DNA of 64,000 nucleotides, from assembly GCA_022059125.1 (NCBI GenBank), contig JAEUWY010000002.1:1054001-1118000 (forward strand), given 5' to 3'. A program made the position numbers and the translations under genes. Positions 44,114 through 57,422 of this stretch are shown one piece after another. The notes under the pieces were generated by a model. That model was not told the origin of the DNA. It was given only the letters and a program-made list of their open reading frames with translations, and ran no database searches. This stretch comes from Corynespora cassiicola (taxonomy: Eukaryota > Ascomycota > Dothideomycetes > Pleosporales > Corynesporascaceae). Numbering within the stretch: position 1 is the first letter of the stretch; every line of letters begins with the position of its first letter.

Positions 44114-46045
44114 ATGGGTAGTGCGCCGAACGTTTATGAGCTTCTTAGGAAGGAACTGCAAGGTACCGATGCGAAGGTGCTGACGCCGGAGAGTGAGGGG
44201 TACGCGGAGAGCATCAAGAGGTGGAGCGAACACTGTGAGAAGAAAGCTGTGCGTTACACCCTCCAATCGACTATATCCACACACACACACACCCCGCCCC
44301 ATTTACTCACGAGAAACACATCCAAGCCTCCCCTCTGCCATCAATTGGCCAACAAAAAGCTAACTCCTTCCTCAAGGCCGCGGTCCTCCTCCCCACCTCC
44401 GCCTCCCAGATATCCACCGCCCTGTCGCACATCCGCACGCACTCGATCCCCTTTGTGGTTCGGGGCGGCGGCCACTCGACGTCGGGCTCGTCATCAATTG
44501 AAGATGGCCTCGTGATTGATCTCTCGCGCATGCGCAAGGTCAGCGTCGATGCGGAAGCGAAGACCATCACCGCCGAGGGTGGAACCATTTGGGAGGACGT
44601 CGATGTCGAGGCCGCAAAGTATGGCCTCGCCACTGTTGGCGGAACGGTCAACCATACCGGGGTTGGAGGATTGACTCTGGGAGGTGGGTATGGGTATTTG
44701 ACGGGCAAGTACGGGTTGACTATCGGTGTGTATTGTCTATTTACCCCCCCACCCTTGGTTCTCGGGTTGCAAGGATGCAAAGCCATCTGGGACTTATCTT
44801 GCAGCAAGATCTAGCCCTGGGGAATGTGTAAAGCTAACGCTGTATATGACAGACAACCTCGTCTCCGTGGACATGGTGCTTGCCTCGGGTGAGCAGGTCA
44901 AGGTGTCCGAAACCGAGAACTCCGACCTTTTCTGGGCGGTGCGCGGTGCTGGACAGTCTTTTGGTGTGGTCACAGCGTTCACGTTCCAAGGCCATCCGCA
45001 GCCTAACCCCGTGTACGCGGGCCCGCTGGTCTTCCTGCCTGATAAGCTGCCACAAATCGTCCAGTTTGCAAACAAGTTCCACGAGATCAACGATGGAAAC
45101 CAGGCCTTGCTGTGGGGATTTTCGGTACGTACATCTGCTTTTTCAATCTAGCAGTCCTCCGAGATAGGAGGCCATCGGAGACGGTGAACATAGCGCAAAT
45201 GTGGCTAGGGAAATGACGTTTTATCAATGGCTAACAGTTCGTACAGTGCCCACCCCCTGCCGGAGCCCCAGTAGTCCTCACCCAAATCTTCTACAACGGC
45301 CCCGAAGACGCCGCAAAATCCTTCTTCGCGGACCTCATCTCCATTGGCCCTGTCGCGAACATGGCATCAATGGTTCCGTATGAGAAGCTCAACTCACTGC
45401 TGAACCATTCCGCCGGCTTTGATGGCCGCAAACAGTTTGGTGGTGGCGCGTTTAAGCTCCCTCTGGACCCCAGATTCGTCGTCGATCTGCATAGCCAGTT
45501 TTTGGCGTTTGTGGAGAGCCATGAGAGGACTGGAGAAAGTTTGATGCTGTTCGAGACCATTCCGTATAAGAAGGTCATTGAGGTGGGGAATAAGGATATG
45601 GCGTTTAGTAACAGGGGAGATTACTACAACGTGGCAACTTGCTTCAAGTGGTATGTCCCTCACTTCTTTAGGATGGAAATTTTGCAAGATGGTACTGACT
45701 GCGCGATAGGTTTGACCCTTCATTCGACGATGAAGTCCGCACTTTCTCGCGGAACCTGCTGCGGAATGCATCGCAAACTACTGGTGTGGAGCAGGACGAG
45801 AAGATTAGAAGTGTGTCCGGCGTGGGGCAGTATGGAAACTATGCAAGTACGTTATTCTCTCCATTGTATTTTGACTTTTGAACATGATGTGCTAACACGC
45901 GTGATTAGCCGCGGACACTGAAGCCAGCGAAATATACGGTTCCAATGCGACGCGCCTGGCAGAGTTGAAGACGAAATATGATCCGGAAAACTTATTCAGC
46001 AGGGGCATGCGTTTAGTGCCGCGGCCGGTGGTTGTCGTCAATTAG
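44114..46045 (+). CDS. FAD-linked oxidoreductase, berberine-bridge/6-hydroxynicotine-oxidase type
   Basis: Six exons (44114-44248, 44377-44725, 44853-45124, 45247-45650, 45710-45846, 45909-46045) give 477 residues. The FAD-binding PCMH domain shows [13 protein letters not shown], with the His that carries covalent [35 protein letters not shown] and [20 protein letters not shown]. The C-terminal BBE segment ends [11 protein letters not shown]. In bicovalent family members a Cys occupies the GxxCxxVGxGG loop; here that loop reads VNHTGVGG, so attachment is probably through His only. There is no signal peptide ([15 protein letters not shown]), which points to a cytosolic enzyme. Such flavoenzymes oxidise alcohols, amines or ring carbons in catabolism or secondary metabolism. 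The substrate is unknown. Confidence 0.93.
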
Positions 46046-47566
46046 CAGCTTCCTCTTGGGAATGAGGTCTGTTGATAGGGGTACATAATTGCATAGCAAA
46101 CTTCAAGTTACAATCCTCATTTTTGGTACATGTTTACTCTAGAAAACATCTCATACCAGCATACTAATCAAATTGGCTCCTTGGCTAATTTATTATGAAT
46201 ATGAATGACGTTGTGAGGCATGATCTATTCAGATAAAATTGACTAACTTCTCTAACTTAATGAGAGTATATGATCTTCTGGAACAGTTCATGAAGAACAG
46301 GAACTGTGTCACTGTCAGTGTTCATTGTGGAAGACCGAGGCAAGGTAGTGATACGCCGCAACTAGTCCATGGAAATCTTCTATAGCCGGGATAATTACGT
46401 CAGATTATCCAAGTAACGTTATTAGCTTAATTTAATGCGAGGACTATGGCCTAATTAGCGGTCGTATCTGTCATGCTCAGCCCTGGAGGGCAATATGGTG
46501 CGACTTACCTATTCCGTATAATGTGATGGCATGACGACATCATGCTTCATTACTGTGATACTACTTAAGCCTCCCTATGCTCCATCTTACTTACAAACAA
46601 TCTCTAATATTAACTTCTAATTTTCATATGTTATGTTTCCCCGCTAATGATGTCGATTACTGTGCCACATGCTCGGATCCAAAAGCCCCTCTTCAGCCAA
46701 ACTGATACAGACATTCAACGTTGAATTAATCAATGAGTGAATTACTATAAACTTTGTCATTATGATCAGTGTAGAAAGAGCATGTATTTATATAGGCACT
46801 CGACGCTACGAAAGACCTGGCAAGGTAGGGCACAGCAACCACACATTCAAGAAAGATATCACAAGCGTAGATGATTGATACAGCTAATTTGTAAAGCCAA
46901 TAGTCTTTTTGAATATATTGAAATAACAAGTAGAGAGAAGGGCAATTTTGGTCGAGGGGTGGAATATAGTGGTGGGACACATTGTGAGGGCCGAAAAGGG
47001 ACGCCGGACACGGATGATGAACGTTCCGGCTCGGCCTGTTGGCCATTATCCCTGTCTGAAATGAACTACAATAGGTCTATGAGAAGCTTTGCAGTATATT
47101 AGCTCATACAGGGATCAGAAAATCCTCGGAGTTAAGGGAACCATGCACTAATTCGAGCGTCTTAAGCCCGTTAATGATATTGCCTTGAAACCTCTTATCT
47201 AGGTTAGATAGATCTATGCATACGCCTATTTTTGCATTGCACCGAGTAATAAAACAAAAAGGTATAGCGTGAGGGGTTAAAATATGCACTGTCTTCTTAA
47301 ATCCGAATACAGCTTCTAGACTTCTGGAAATAGCACTCCTTCCAACCTTGCAAACTTCAGGCCTCTGCAGCGATGCCAAGTTAAAAGCGGGGTCTATGCG
47401 ATGAACAGTAAGATATAATATTCCCCCCAGGCCTTTTTTTATTCTTCTTCCTCTTCTTCATACATATCCGTTCCGAGCATTACATACGGTGGAGGGGATA
47501 TCTCTTCTCATACCATCTCATCGCTGTCCCGCTTCACCCTCATCATTTCGATTGCAACCCGTGAAT
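46046..47566. other. AT-rich gene-free spacer
   Basis: About 1.5 kb of AT-rich DNA before the aldehyde dehydrogenase gene. Weak open frames on the minus strand (about 46726-47046 and 47104-47379) carry no reliable domain. A pyrimidine-rich promoter-like stretch lies at 47430-47470. Confidence 0.5.
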
Positions 47567-49284
47567 ATGGCTCCCAAACTCGAAACGAGACTCTTCATCA
47601 ACGGCCAAGTGAGTTTGAACGGCGTCTGCTAACATAACCCATTACTGATCTCGCGAACCAAACAGTTCGTCGAGGCCAAATCCTCTGCACGCTTCTCATG
47701 CTATAACCCGAAAGACAACTCCCTCGTCGCCGACAACCTGCCCGAAGCCGGCGAGGAAGACGTCAATGCTGCCGTGGCCGCTGCTCGAGCTGCCTTCCCC
47801 GGCTGGGCAGCAACATCTCCAACGAAACGACAAGCCATCCTCCTGAAGTTCGCCGATCTGATCGAAGCCCACGCAAAGGAGCTTGCCGAGGTCGAAGTCC
47901 TGACCAACGGCAAACCTTTTACCATGATCTCCACTTTCGAGGTAGGCATAGGCGTCAAAATGCTTCGCCGTGAGTCCCCTCTTCCCATGACCTTGCAGAC
48001 ATGTTCGGTGAACACGACATTTGACTGTCCCAGACGATGCGGGCTACTGCGACAAGCTGCACGGCGAATCGGTCCCTCCCGATAGCGAAACTGGCATGCT
48101 CCGCATCGTGACGAACGAGTCCCTGGGCGTGTGCGCTGGCATTTGTCCGTTCAATGTCCCGCTGGCCATGGCCATGGCCAAGGCTTCTCCCGCCATGGCA
48201 GCAGGCAACACCATCGTGCTGAAGCCCTCGGAGAAGACGCCCCTCGGCACGCTCATACTCGCGCGCCTCACCGCTGAGGCGGGCCTCCCGCCCGGTGTCT
48301 TCAACGTCGTCTTGGGTGCCGGCGCCACCGGCGCACTCCTCGCATCGCACATGGACGTCAACAAAATCTCCTTCACGGGCAGTAGCCCCGTCGGGAAGAA
48401 GATTGCTGCGGCGGCGGCGAACAGCAACTTGAAGCGTGTCAGTCTGGAGCTTGGGGGCAAGTCCGCCGCCATTGTGTTTCCGGATGCGAATCTGGATGTT
48501 GCGGTTCAGTGGTGTACTGCGGGTATCACCGCTGCGACGGGCCAAGGGTGCATATGCACGTCCCGGGTCTATGTCCACAAGTCGATCAAAGAAGAATTTT
48601 TGCTTCGGTACAAGGAGGCTATGAAGGGGGTTGAAGCTCTCGCGGGAGATCCGGCATTGGCGACTACGGGATTTGGCCCGCTTGTCGACAAAAAGCAGTT
48701 TGACCGTGTCATGGGGTACATCGATATCGGGAAGAAAGAAGCCTCTTTGCTCCAGGGTGGAGAGCAAATTGGTCCCGAGGTATGTTCATGTGCCCCAAAG
48801 ACAGCTTCTTGGGAAGAGAGAGAGTGGTCTTGTTGGAGACGACAAGGCTGACTGCGTTCTAGGGATGCTTTGTCCAGCCTACAATCTTTGTAGACCCTCA
48901 GCCCGACGCAAGGATACTCACAGAGGAGATATTTGGCCCCGTCGTCGTGGTCAGCGAGTTTGAGGACGAAGCGGACGTTATTGCCCGCGCGAATGACTCC
49001 AAATTTGGCCTTAGCGGGGCAGTGTACTCACAGGACATCAACCGTGCTTTACGGGTAGCTTCTAAGATTCAGAGCGGCACCATGTGTGTCAACTGCAGCC
49101 TTCAGGGCGACCCTGAAGTTCCCTTTGGAGGGTTCAAAGAGAGCGGGTGGGGTAGGGAATATGGAAAGGTTATTCAACTCCTTGGTCATTTTACCGGCCA
49201 AACGTCATGCCCTTTTGATGCTGATTTTGATAACAGAATGGAGTTCTTTCCTTTACTGAGCCGAAGACTACGTTTGTTAAGTAA
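47567..49284 (+). CDS. NAD(P)-dependent aldehyde dehydrogenase
   Basis: Five exons (47567-47608, 47666-47969, 48034-48779, 48863-49168, 49237-49284) give 481 residues, the usual ALDH length. Landmarks: MAPKLETRLFINGQFVEAKS, CPFNVPLAMAM with the catalytic Asn, VLKPSEKTPLG, FTGSSPVGKKI (cofactor turn), LELGGKSAAIVF with the general-base Glu, ATGQGCICTSR with the nucleophilic Cys (first Cys), EEIFGPVVVV and FGGFKESGWGREYGK. The last short exon (NGVLSFTEPKTTFVK*) uses a weak GTTATT donor but restores the conserved family ending, so the gene is intact. No targeting peptide is apparent; the enzyme is probably cytosolic. It oxidises an aldehyde to an acid. The gene lies downstream of the FAD oxidoreductase on the same strand, but 1.5 kb apart. 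Confidence 0.95.
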
Positions 49285-51348
49285 GTGCTTGATATCCCAA
49301 TGGATGCAACTGATTATTTATTAATCGTAACACTAGCCTCTCTTACTAAAACACGGCTCCGAAGCACTACGCACGATTTCCTGTCACTGAAGGCGGTATT
49401 TGGTAACGCGAAATCCATGTAATGTTCCTACAACGACGGCAAAACGAGTACTCGGATAATGAGGTATTATTTGGCAGGTGATAGTACTCTATAGTGCTCA
49501 AAATATAACACATTCCTATATCCAGAATGAACAAATCGAATACATATATGCCTCGAATGCTTGAGATTCTGTCCATCTGGTGAGACTCCTTCCGTCTATA
49601 CTCGCAATGCCATATCGAAAGTGGCGCGCAACATTGGGGAGTGGTGAATAAGTGCTCTCTGCGTGCAACTAATGATAAGTTTCCAAGACAGCTTGCATAG
49701 GTTGTAAAACATATCATTAAAAATTAACAGGATGTGATTACAGAAGGTAAAGAGAGTAGGGATTATTCATACGACAGTCTGATACATTGATTAAAATATA
49801 TATACAAGAGAGAGTAGATGACTTACACGAGGACTAATGGAGTTCAGAAGCACAAGTAAACACACAATGGATCGAAACACCTAAAAAAAAATGACCCAGA
49901 GTCTCATGATGCGATCCAGTGTGTCGGCCATCCACGAGAATGCGTCCAATTTCATAAGCATCGCTTCAAGCCGCTGATTGCCTCTGTGTACATAGCAGCG
50001 CTTGGGCAGAAACGTGCTTGGTGCTATCAGATATATTTGATAGCCCAACCGCATACCACACAGTTAGATCTACTCCAGCTCCGCCTTCCATGGATCAGAA
50101 ATCCAGATAGAGGCAACACAAAGACAGAACTTGCCCTTACCCCGCTACAAAAGATTGAACACAATGTACCCCTTCCATCACCACCATGACCACATCGTCT
50201 AGCCCAGCAATTACATCCATCTCGATCTCTACTCTCCAACACAATCCTGTACTAAGACTCTAAGTCAGTCAAGAAGAAATAATCACACATCACACGGCAT
50301 CACACGTTCCCACCCTCCCATGCAGCATCACATTTTAGACATGGGGCACGATGATGAGGGGAAAAAGGTTGCAACACGAATTGATGATAACGCAATCATT
50401 TCAAAAGCCCGATCCGGTCCCCACTTGCCTGACTGATCCTCCACTTGCTCCCCCCACTCCGCCCCCTCCCTAATCATCCCACATCACAGCCCCGGCAGAC
50501 ATCCCATAGCGTACAACCCCTCTCCCCCTCCTCCGTCTCACGCCCACGTCACACACCCAACAAGAACCAGGAAAGAAAAAAAAAGTGAAAAGAGAGAGGG
50601 AAAGGGAAAAGAAGACCGACATTATTAAGCGCGCCTCCCCCGAGAATGCCCTTGGGGAGAAAGGGCCCTCAGGGATCGAAGCACACAGCCCAGCCCGCCA
50701 AGTTAGAGAACCGCAGCACCGCAGAACCAGAGCCCCAGAGAGTCAACACCGCCACGCATCCACTGCCTCCAAACTGTTGTCCCAAAACCGCTTCCCGTCT
50801 CGGCAGGAAGAGAAAACCTAGATCCGCAAATTTTTTCGACGCTTTCGAAAGCTTAAGAATTGTACATGCTGGTGTTTGTGGTGGTGGTGGAGGACTGAGT
50901 AAATGGGAGAAGAACAACCATCGAACGCATTTCCAACCATGAATGTCGTGTCGCTTTTTTGGGCCCGTGAAACATGGCAGGCATTGCCTCTCTTTATGGA
51001 AATCGCCGGCGAGTACGAGATAAAGCCAAGCACAAGTGGACATGCCATGCCGTGGTTGAATGCTATGAACACAGTCGTATATCCGTAACCATGGGTCGCG
51101 TAATGGTACTCGGTGAAGGCAATGGTCGAGGAAAAGGAGCGGAGGATGCAAGTCGTAAGTGCTGTCGAGGGGATCTGGGTTGCCGAGAAAGGAAGGTGGG
51201 GAACGATATCGATTGTGTTGCGGGGGCGAAAATCGCAGAGCTGATTCGGCGTCGGGGATCGGGGAGGGGCTTAACAATATATCATTGTCTATCGACGCCC
51301 AAACCTGCTGCACGGGAAGTTCGCATTGATTTCATGAGATGGTGTGGG
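49285..51348. other. Intergenic DNA between ALDH and PP1 genes (convergent)
   Basis: About 2 kb between two stop codons. It should hold two 3' untranslated regions. A purine-rich tract lies at 50570-50620. A 214-codon minus-strand frame at 50669-51313 has no conserved motif. Confidence 0.5.
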
Positions 51349-52536
<1,188 letters not shown>

Positions 52537-53934
52537 GGCGGAGGCGTGTGCGGGCACGGATGAAGGGGTGGTGAAGAGGGCAAGGGCAAGGGCGGGCCTC
52601 GCGCGGGTCGAGGGCGGGGAGGGGAGAGAGAGAAAAGTTCGCGTTAATCCGTGTGTTGTTGTCCCTATTCGAGGGGCGCGTGCGTTAGCAGGAGCGTTGC
52701 TCGCGAGGTGACGTCGCAGGCGCAGGGCAGCGGCTGACTAGGTGCGGGCCGTGGCTTTTGGGTGAGTGCAGAACGTACCTCTGGTGTCAGTGAATGTGTC
52801 TGGATCAGACGCTGGTCGCTGCGGCGCTCGCTGGGCGGGAGAATGGCTCGAAGCCCCTCAGAGGTTGCCAGGCGGTGATGGCGAATCACGCGACTGTATG
52901 GCTTGTAGAGACGGGGTGGGTCGCAGAGGTTGGCAGCAGAGGACCTGAGGCTGCTCGCGGGCGCGGCGGGAGGCGCACGGCTTGGGGCAGCGAGGATGGG
53001 GCGCTGGGTGCTGTGTGTTGTGGCCGGAGCCTGTCGAGTGGGATGCGGGTGCGAAGGGTGACTTCACCGCCTGGGACTGGGGCGTACGAGGGCGGCCTTT
53101 GGGGCGAGAGAGCTGGCGATGGTCAATAGCGGCTCGTTGCTGCGATGCAGGGCAGAGCGTGCGGGAGGATGTGCTTGGGAGACGTCGTCAGGCCGGTGGT
53201 GGGAGTCGGAGGCTGATAGTTGGGCGAGCTTTGCGAGTTTCAAAGTCCAGTGCGCTAGTCGCTCTGGGCTTGGCAGGAATGGGCAGTGGCAGAGCCTGGT
53301 CGACTGGGGGGTCTCGGGCGCGCGCGCAGGAGGCTGAGGACGGCGACGGGCACGAGAGGGTACCTGGGTAGGGGTGCGAGGCAGTGGCAAGCGATGGCAG
53401 GCAGAGCAGTCGTGAGGACAACAGCGCTGGGGGAGCGATCGGAAAGGATCTTGCAGCAGCAGGTCAACACGGCCGCCGCGGCTTGCACGGCAGCAGAAGT
53501 CTTTCACGCCGCTAGCCCGCCCTTCACACGCTAAGCCCAGTCTCATCCTTTTTGGCTCGCATTTATAACTACGCCTGTCCGCACCCAACGTCTATCCTAC
53601 CTCGCCGCGCTGCCAGAGTGCTCCCGTGTGGCTGCCGCGGCCGGACCGCCAGGAAGCCTCCAGCTTGCTCAGCCCACCGCCCTCGCCTTTCTTCCCTCTC
53701 CCTACCCAGCTACCTGCCTACCTCTCCCTCCGTACTCTCTGGCACGTTGGCGTGACGCGTCCTCTGCAAAGCAGGCTTCCAAGCTTCCCGCACAAGGTTC
53801 TGAATTCTAGATTGGAAGGCGCCGTTTCCCCCCCCAAAGCAGAGCACGGCGCGTTCCATGGAACGTCCTGAGGCACCATTCGCCCATGGCCCAAGAACAT
53901 GGACCGATTCCAGCCTCTCGTGTACTGCCTGGCA

Positions 53935-53944
53935 TACCTAGGTA
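53935..53944. repeat. TACCTAGGTA palindrome
   Basis: A 10-bp perfect palindrome within the upstream region of the PP1 gene. Same core as at 43100 and 54231. Confidence 0.75.
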
Positions 53945-54230
53945 CCCACCGGGGCCCCTTAGTTGTCAGGGTCAACACAAGAAAAAAACACTGCGCCCCA
54001 GCAAATCACAATAATTTCCGTACACACTGCTCTGCCTGCGCCACCCCTGTCACGTGCCCCGACATTCACCCCAAGCCCAAAACCCTCCCGGTTGGCTCAA
54101 CGGCTGTTGCTTAGCTAACCACGCCCTAGCCATGCAGGGGGTGGTAGATCACGGCACTCTTAAATCTCACGCCGGACCTCGGTCTGTCACGCTTTTATTT
54201 TTAGTCGGCACACGGGTTACGAGGTACTTG

Positions 54231-54244
54231 GGTACCTAGGTACC
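54231..54244. repeat. GGTACCTAGGTACC palindrome
   Basis: A 14-bp perfect palindrome about 570 bp past the LRR gene stop codon, preceded by a further GGTACTTG half copy. Confidence 0.8.
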
Positions 54245-54811
54245 TTGCTTTGAGCGAGAGAATGCAACGTCTTTCCCATTGATGCAACCATCTACCATCT
54301 TGCCACTTCCGAGCATTATCCTCATCAATAAACGCCCCGGCTGCCATACAGGCCGTTAATCCATTCCAGACATTACCTCCAAACAACGCCGCCCATGATA
54401 TGATACACAGAGAGATTTCATGACGGAAAAGCGAAATGCCGAACCGCGGGGAAATGCAAGCCAAGCAACTCCTTTTGAGAAGGGGGGAGAATGCCGCCGG
54501 ACGAAGATACGGAAAGAGGACTGGGTAATCGATACAGCGAGCGTGATGCGTCTCGACGCCCCATGGTCTTCGGAGAGGAAAAGGGAGAAAAAAGAGAAGT
54601 GGAATCGAAACCCTTCCAACGCCATGCATAGACACAACTTCTAAACAGCCCGAGAAATTCCCACATGAAAACGAAGACAAGAATGAGAAAAAAAAGTGAG
54701 GTCCTCGTGCGAATGCATCACCCATCGACTAGGCGGCAGGTGCATTGCATGGCAGAGAAAGAATTCAACTTGGGGGTATCGCAAAATTAGTAGGTTGAGA
54801 ATCATCAAATA

Positions 54812-57422
54812 TCAGCCCAGTGTACGCCCCCCAGAGACAATGCCCTGGCTGGGTGTACGCGGTAACGTAGGCCTGATGGCGGGTGAGTTGTAGCCCCGGT
54901 CAGATGGAAAGCTGGTCACCGACGCATTCTCCCAGCTATCATCTCCCAAGGCACTCAACCACGTGTTGCCAAAGTCCTGACGCAGTGCCTCAATCTTCTT
55001 CTTGTACAAATCACTGCTGACATCAAACTCAGGAGGGCTAGCAAGCTGCTGTGGCAGTGGCTGGCCCTTGATGGCTGTGTCAAGGGGAGGCAACTGCTGG
55101 TGGCCAATCTGCAGTGATTGCGCAGGCGCCTGCTCTTGTAAAGTCTGCTTCTTTGCAGGGTCACCAGATACATCGTCGCCTCGGGGTTCCTTGAAGTGCG
55201 GGGCTGGTGCACCCTCGACAGCAACGTCGCCTACGGGCCTTGATGATGTGGGAGGTGGTGCAGGTGGGAAATTGTAGTCGAATGGTTGGGTGAGAGAACC
55301 GATTTGTACGTCTGGCGGCTGAGCAACGCCAGTGTGAGCAAGCTCAACGATCCTTCGCTTGGGCGCCTTCTTCTTGCGCAGAGATCCTGTGTGTGTGCTC
55401 TTGCCACTCTTGGAGCGATGGAGAGAGCCAGTGCGCTTGGGCGAATCTGCGGCATCGGAGGCCCCGTCCAAGGCCTTGACAACTTTGGGCGGAACCGGTG
55501 GAGGGGGTGGCGAATCATCCTCCGGAGGGGGCTTCATGATCGGAACATTCGGAGGCTCCGGCACGCGGTCGACCAACTGCTTCTTCTCACTGTTGCTTGG
55601 CCCTGTAGAATCAATCACGATATCCTCGGTGTAGCCAGGCGTCTTGCGGAAGAGGTTGAAGATGGTCACCCTGTAGTTGCCATACGACTTGCAGAATGGG
55701 TTGCGATGCACGTAGATTTCAGTGATTTCAGGCACGCCGGTCAGACGAGCCACCTCAGTTGGATCCGTCAGTTTGTTGTCCCTAAAGTCTACGCGCTCCA
55801 GTGACAGCAGTCGCTCGACGCCAGCGAGCGAGGTCAGTCGGTTGGAGCGGAGGTTCAAGGTGTTGATGGCGGGCAAAGGGTTGCGTCCCAGCGAGTGGAG
55901 GCCCTCAATCATGCAGTTGGACAGGTTAAGCGCACGGAGACAGGTTAGTGTCGCCAGGCTATCCGGAATCTCGGTGAAGAGGTTCGCGGAGAGATCCAAA
56001 GACTGCAAGTTGTTGGCCAGTGGGGCCAAGCTGGTGGCCGAGATGTTGGTGAGGGCATTGTCAGCGAGACTAAGATGCCTGAGGAAGCGCCATTTAGTCG
56101 AAGGGAACCAGCCTAGCGACAGAAGGTTAGAAGAGCTGCCCCTAGGCGTAGTAGACCGCACGCTCGAGCCGGAGCTACCGGACGAACGCCGGATGTTGGG
56201 GGCTGCATTGTTCTTTCCGTAGACGTGAGTAGAGCTGTGCCGAGAACTAGGCGGGCGCGTGGGCGAAGCACTGCGCTGCCGTCCGGCTGTTGACTTGGGG
56301 CTTGTGCCCTGCTTTCCTGGCGCGATTGGAGAAGCTGGAGGAGACTCGGACTGGGCGAGTTGAGCATGCTTGGTCGCCGGGCTTCCGGTGGGGAAGGGGA
56401 CCGAAGGCGAAGGGGGTGCTTTGGCAGAACGCCGCCGGCGTTTGTCAATGTCATCCAACACGATATTGATTAGAAGGTCAGCCGGGTCATCGACGCCTGC
56501 GCGCTTGACCGTAAGGCTGCGGAGGTTCTCGGCGAGACGGTCCCAGCCGTAGAATTGACGAAAGTCTACGTCGTAGATCTCAAGGGCCGTGACGTTTTTG
56601 AAAGCAAACAGAGGCACGGCACTGTCAAAGGGAAACTCTTCATAGCCTGCAATGAGACGAGCCTTGTGGTCTGGAGCGAGTCGCAAGCAGGGGATCTTGG
56701 TGAAGGCGGAAAAGAGGTATTTGAGGTCCTCTTCGAGCTGGGCCTTTTGCTTCTCTGCCTTGGCAGCACTGTTGGAGCCGATGCGGAGAGAAGACCAAAG
56801 AGAGGACATGCCCGACATCACGCTGCGAATGCTAGAGACGGAGTGGATAGAGTCGCGGTCCGAAGACCTGGTCTTGTTCCGCTGGGCATTGCTGAGGAAC
56901 GACACGTAGTTGGTCGGAGAAACGTCAGTGTGGATGTTTTCCAATCGCACATTCATTGGCCCCACGGGGATGTTTAGGTCTTCGAAGCGGGAGAGGAGAT
57001 AGAAGAGGTGGTGAGGGGTCAGCGTCAGCTTTGCAGGCTTGATGGTCTGCGACGTGAAGGTGAGCGAGGGGAGGGACAGGGCGGCGGCCCAGACGCTCGA
57101 CGTCGACGAGGAAGGGGGGTTCGAGGTGCCCGTGGGCGACGAGGGCAGCACGGCGGTGCCGGGCCTCGGGGCCTGTCGCTGCAGCTGGAGAGCATTTGCG
57201 AGGGCTTTTTCGTGGGTCCGCACAAAGTACGCCAAGTTCTGTCAGGGTTGTCAGTATCAAGGCCAGGCGCGTTGCAATGGCAGTCGGCGACGAGCGTCGT
57301 GGTTGCCGCCGCGGTCGCGGTCGCGGTCGCGGCCATGGTGAAGGGATGGAAGGGAAATAGAGGGGTGGGGCATGACGGGCGCGCAGTACCTTTATGAAGA
57401 TCTGACCATCCTCTGTGTCCAT
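54812..57422 (-). CDS. Large leucine-rich-repeat protein
   Basis: Exons 57422-57390 and 57238-54812 give 819 residues. The first exon codes MDTEDGQIFIK and joins NLAYFVRTHEKALANALQLQ in phase; the large open frame itself begins at a TTG, so the upstream ATG is needed. The N-terminal third contains VGPMNVRLENIHTDVSPTNY. The middle is Ser/Pro-rich and disordered. An LRR block follows (WRFLRHLSLADNALTNIS, LQSLDLSANLFTEIP, LRALNLSNCMIEGL, INTLNLRSNRLTSL, LERVDFRDNKLTD), with an LRR cap-like EIYVHRNPFCKSYGNYRVTI. The C-terminus is proline-rich. The LRRs are most like the SDS22 type, but this is not SDS22, which is much shorter. It is conserved in filamentous fungi as a protein without defined function. 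A RVDF sequence could mimic a PP1-docking motif, though it lies inside an LRR. Confidence 0.9.

Larger units (their letters stand above)
52537..54811. other. Upstream region of the PP1 gene
   Basis: About 2.3 kb between two minus-strand genes, GC-rich nearer PP1. It should contain the PP1 promoter and the 3' untranslated region of the LRR gene. Two TACCTAGGTA palindromes are annotated separately. No supported gene. Confidence 0.5.

Noticed and set aside
47104..47379. Minus-strand frame with a faint reverse-transcriptase-like VCIDLSNLDKR stretch
   Set aside because: Only a few residues resemble RT motifs; no YxDD box, no flanking element, so chance is likelier.
44114..49284. A biosynthetic gene cluster around the FAD oxidoreductase and aldehyde dehydrogenase
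   Set aside because: No polyketide, peptide or terpene backbone gene, transporter or cytochrome P450 is nearby, and the two genes are 1.5 kb apart with housekeeping neighbours.
50669..51313. 214-codon minus-strand frame downstream of PP1
   Set aside because: No conserved motif; lies in probable 3' untranslated DNA with Pro/His-rich composition.
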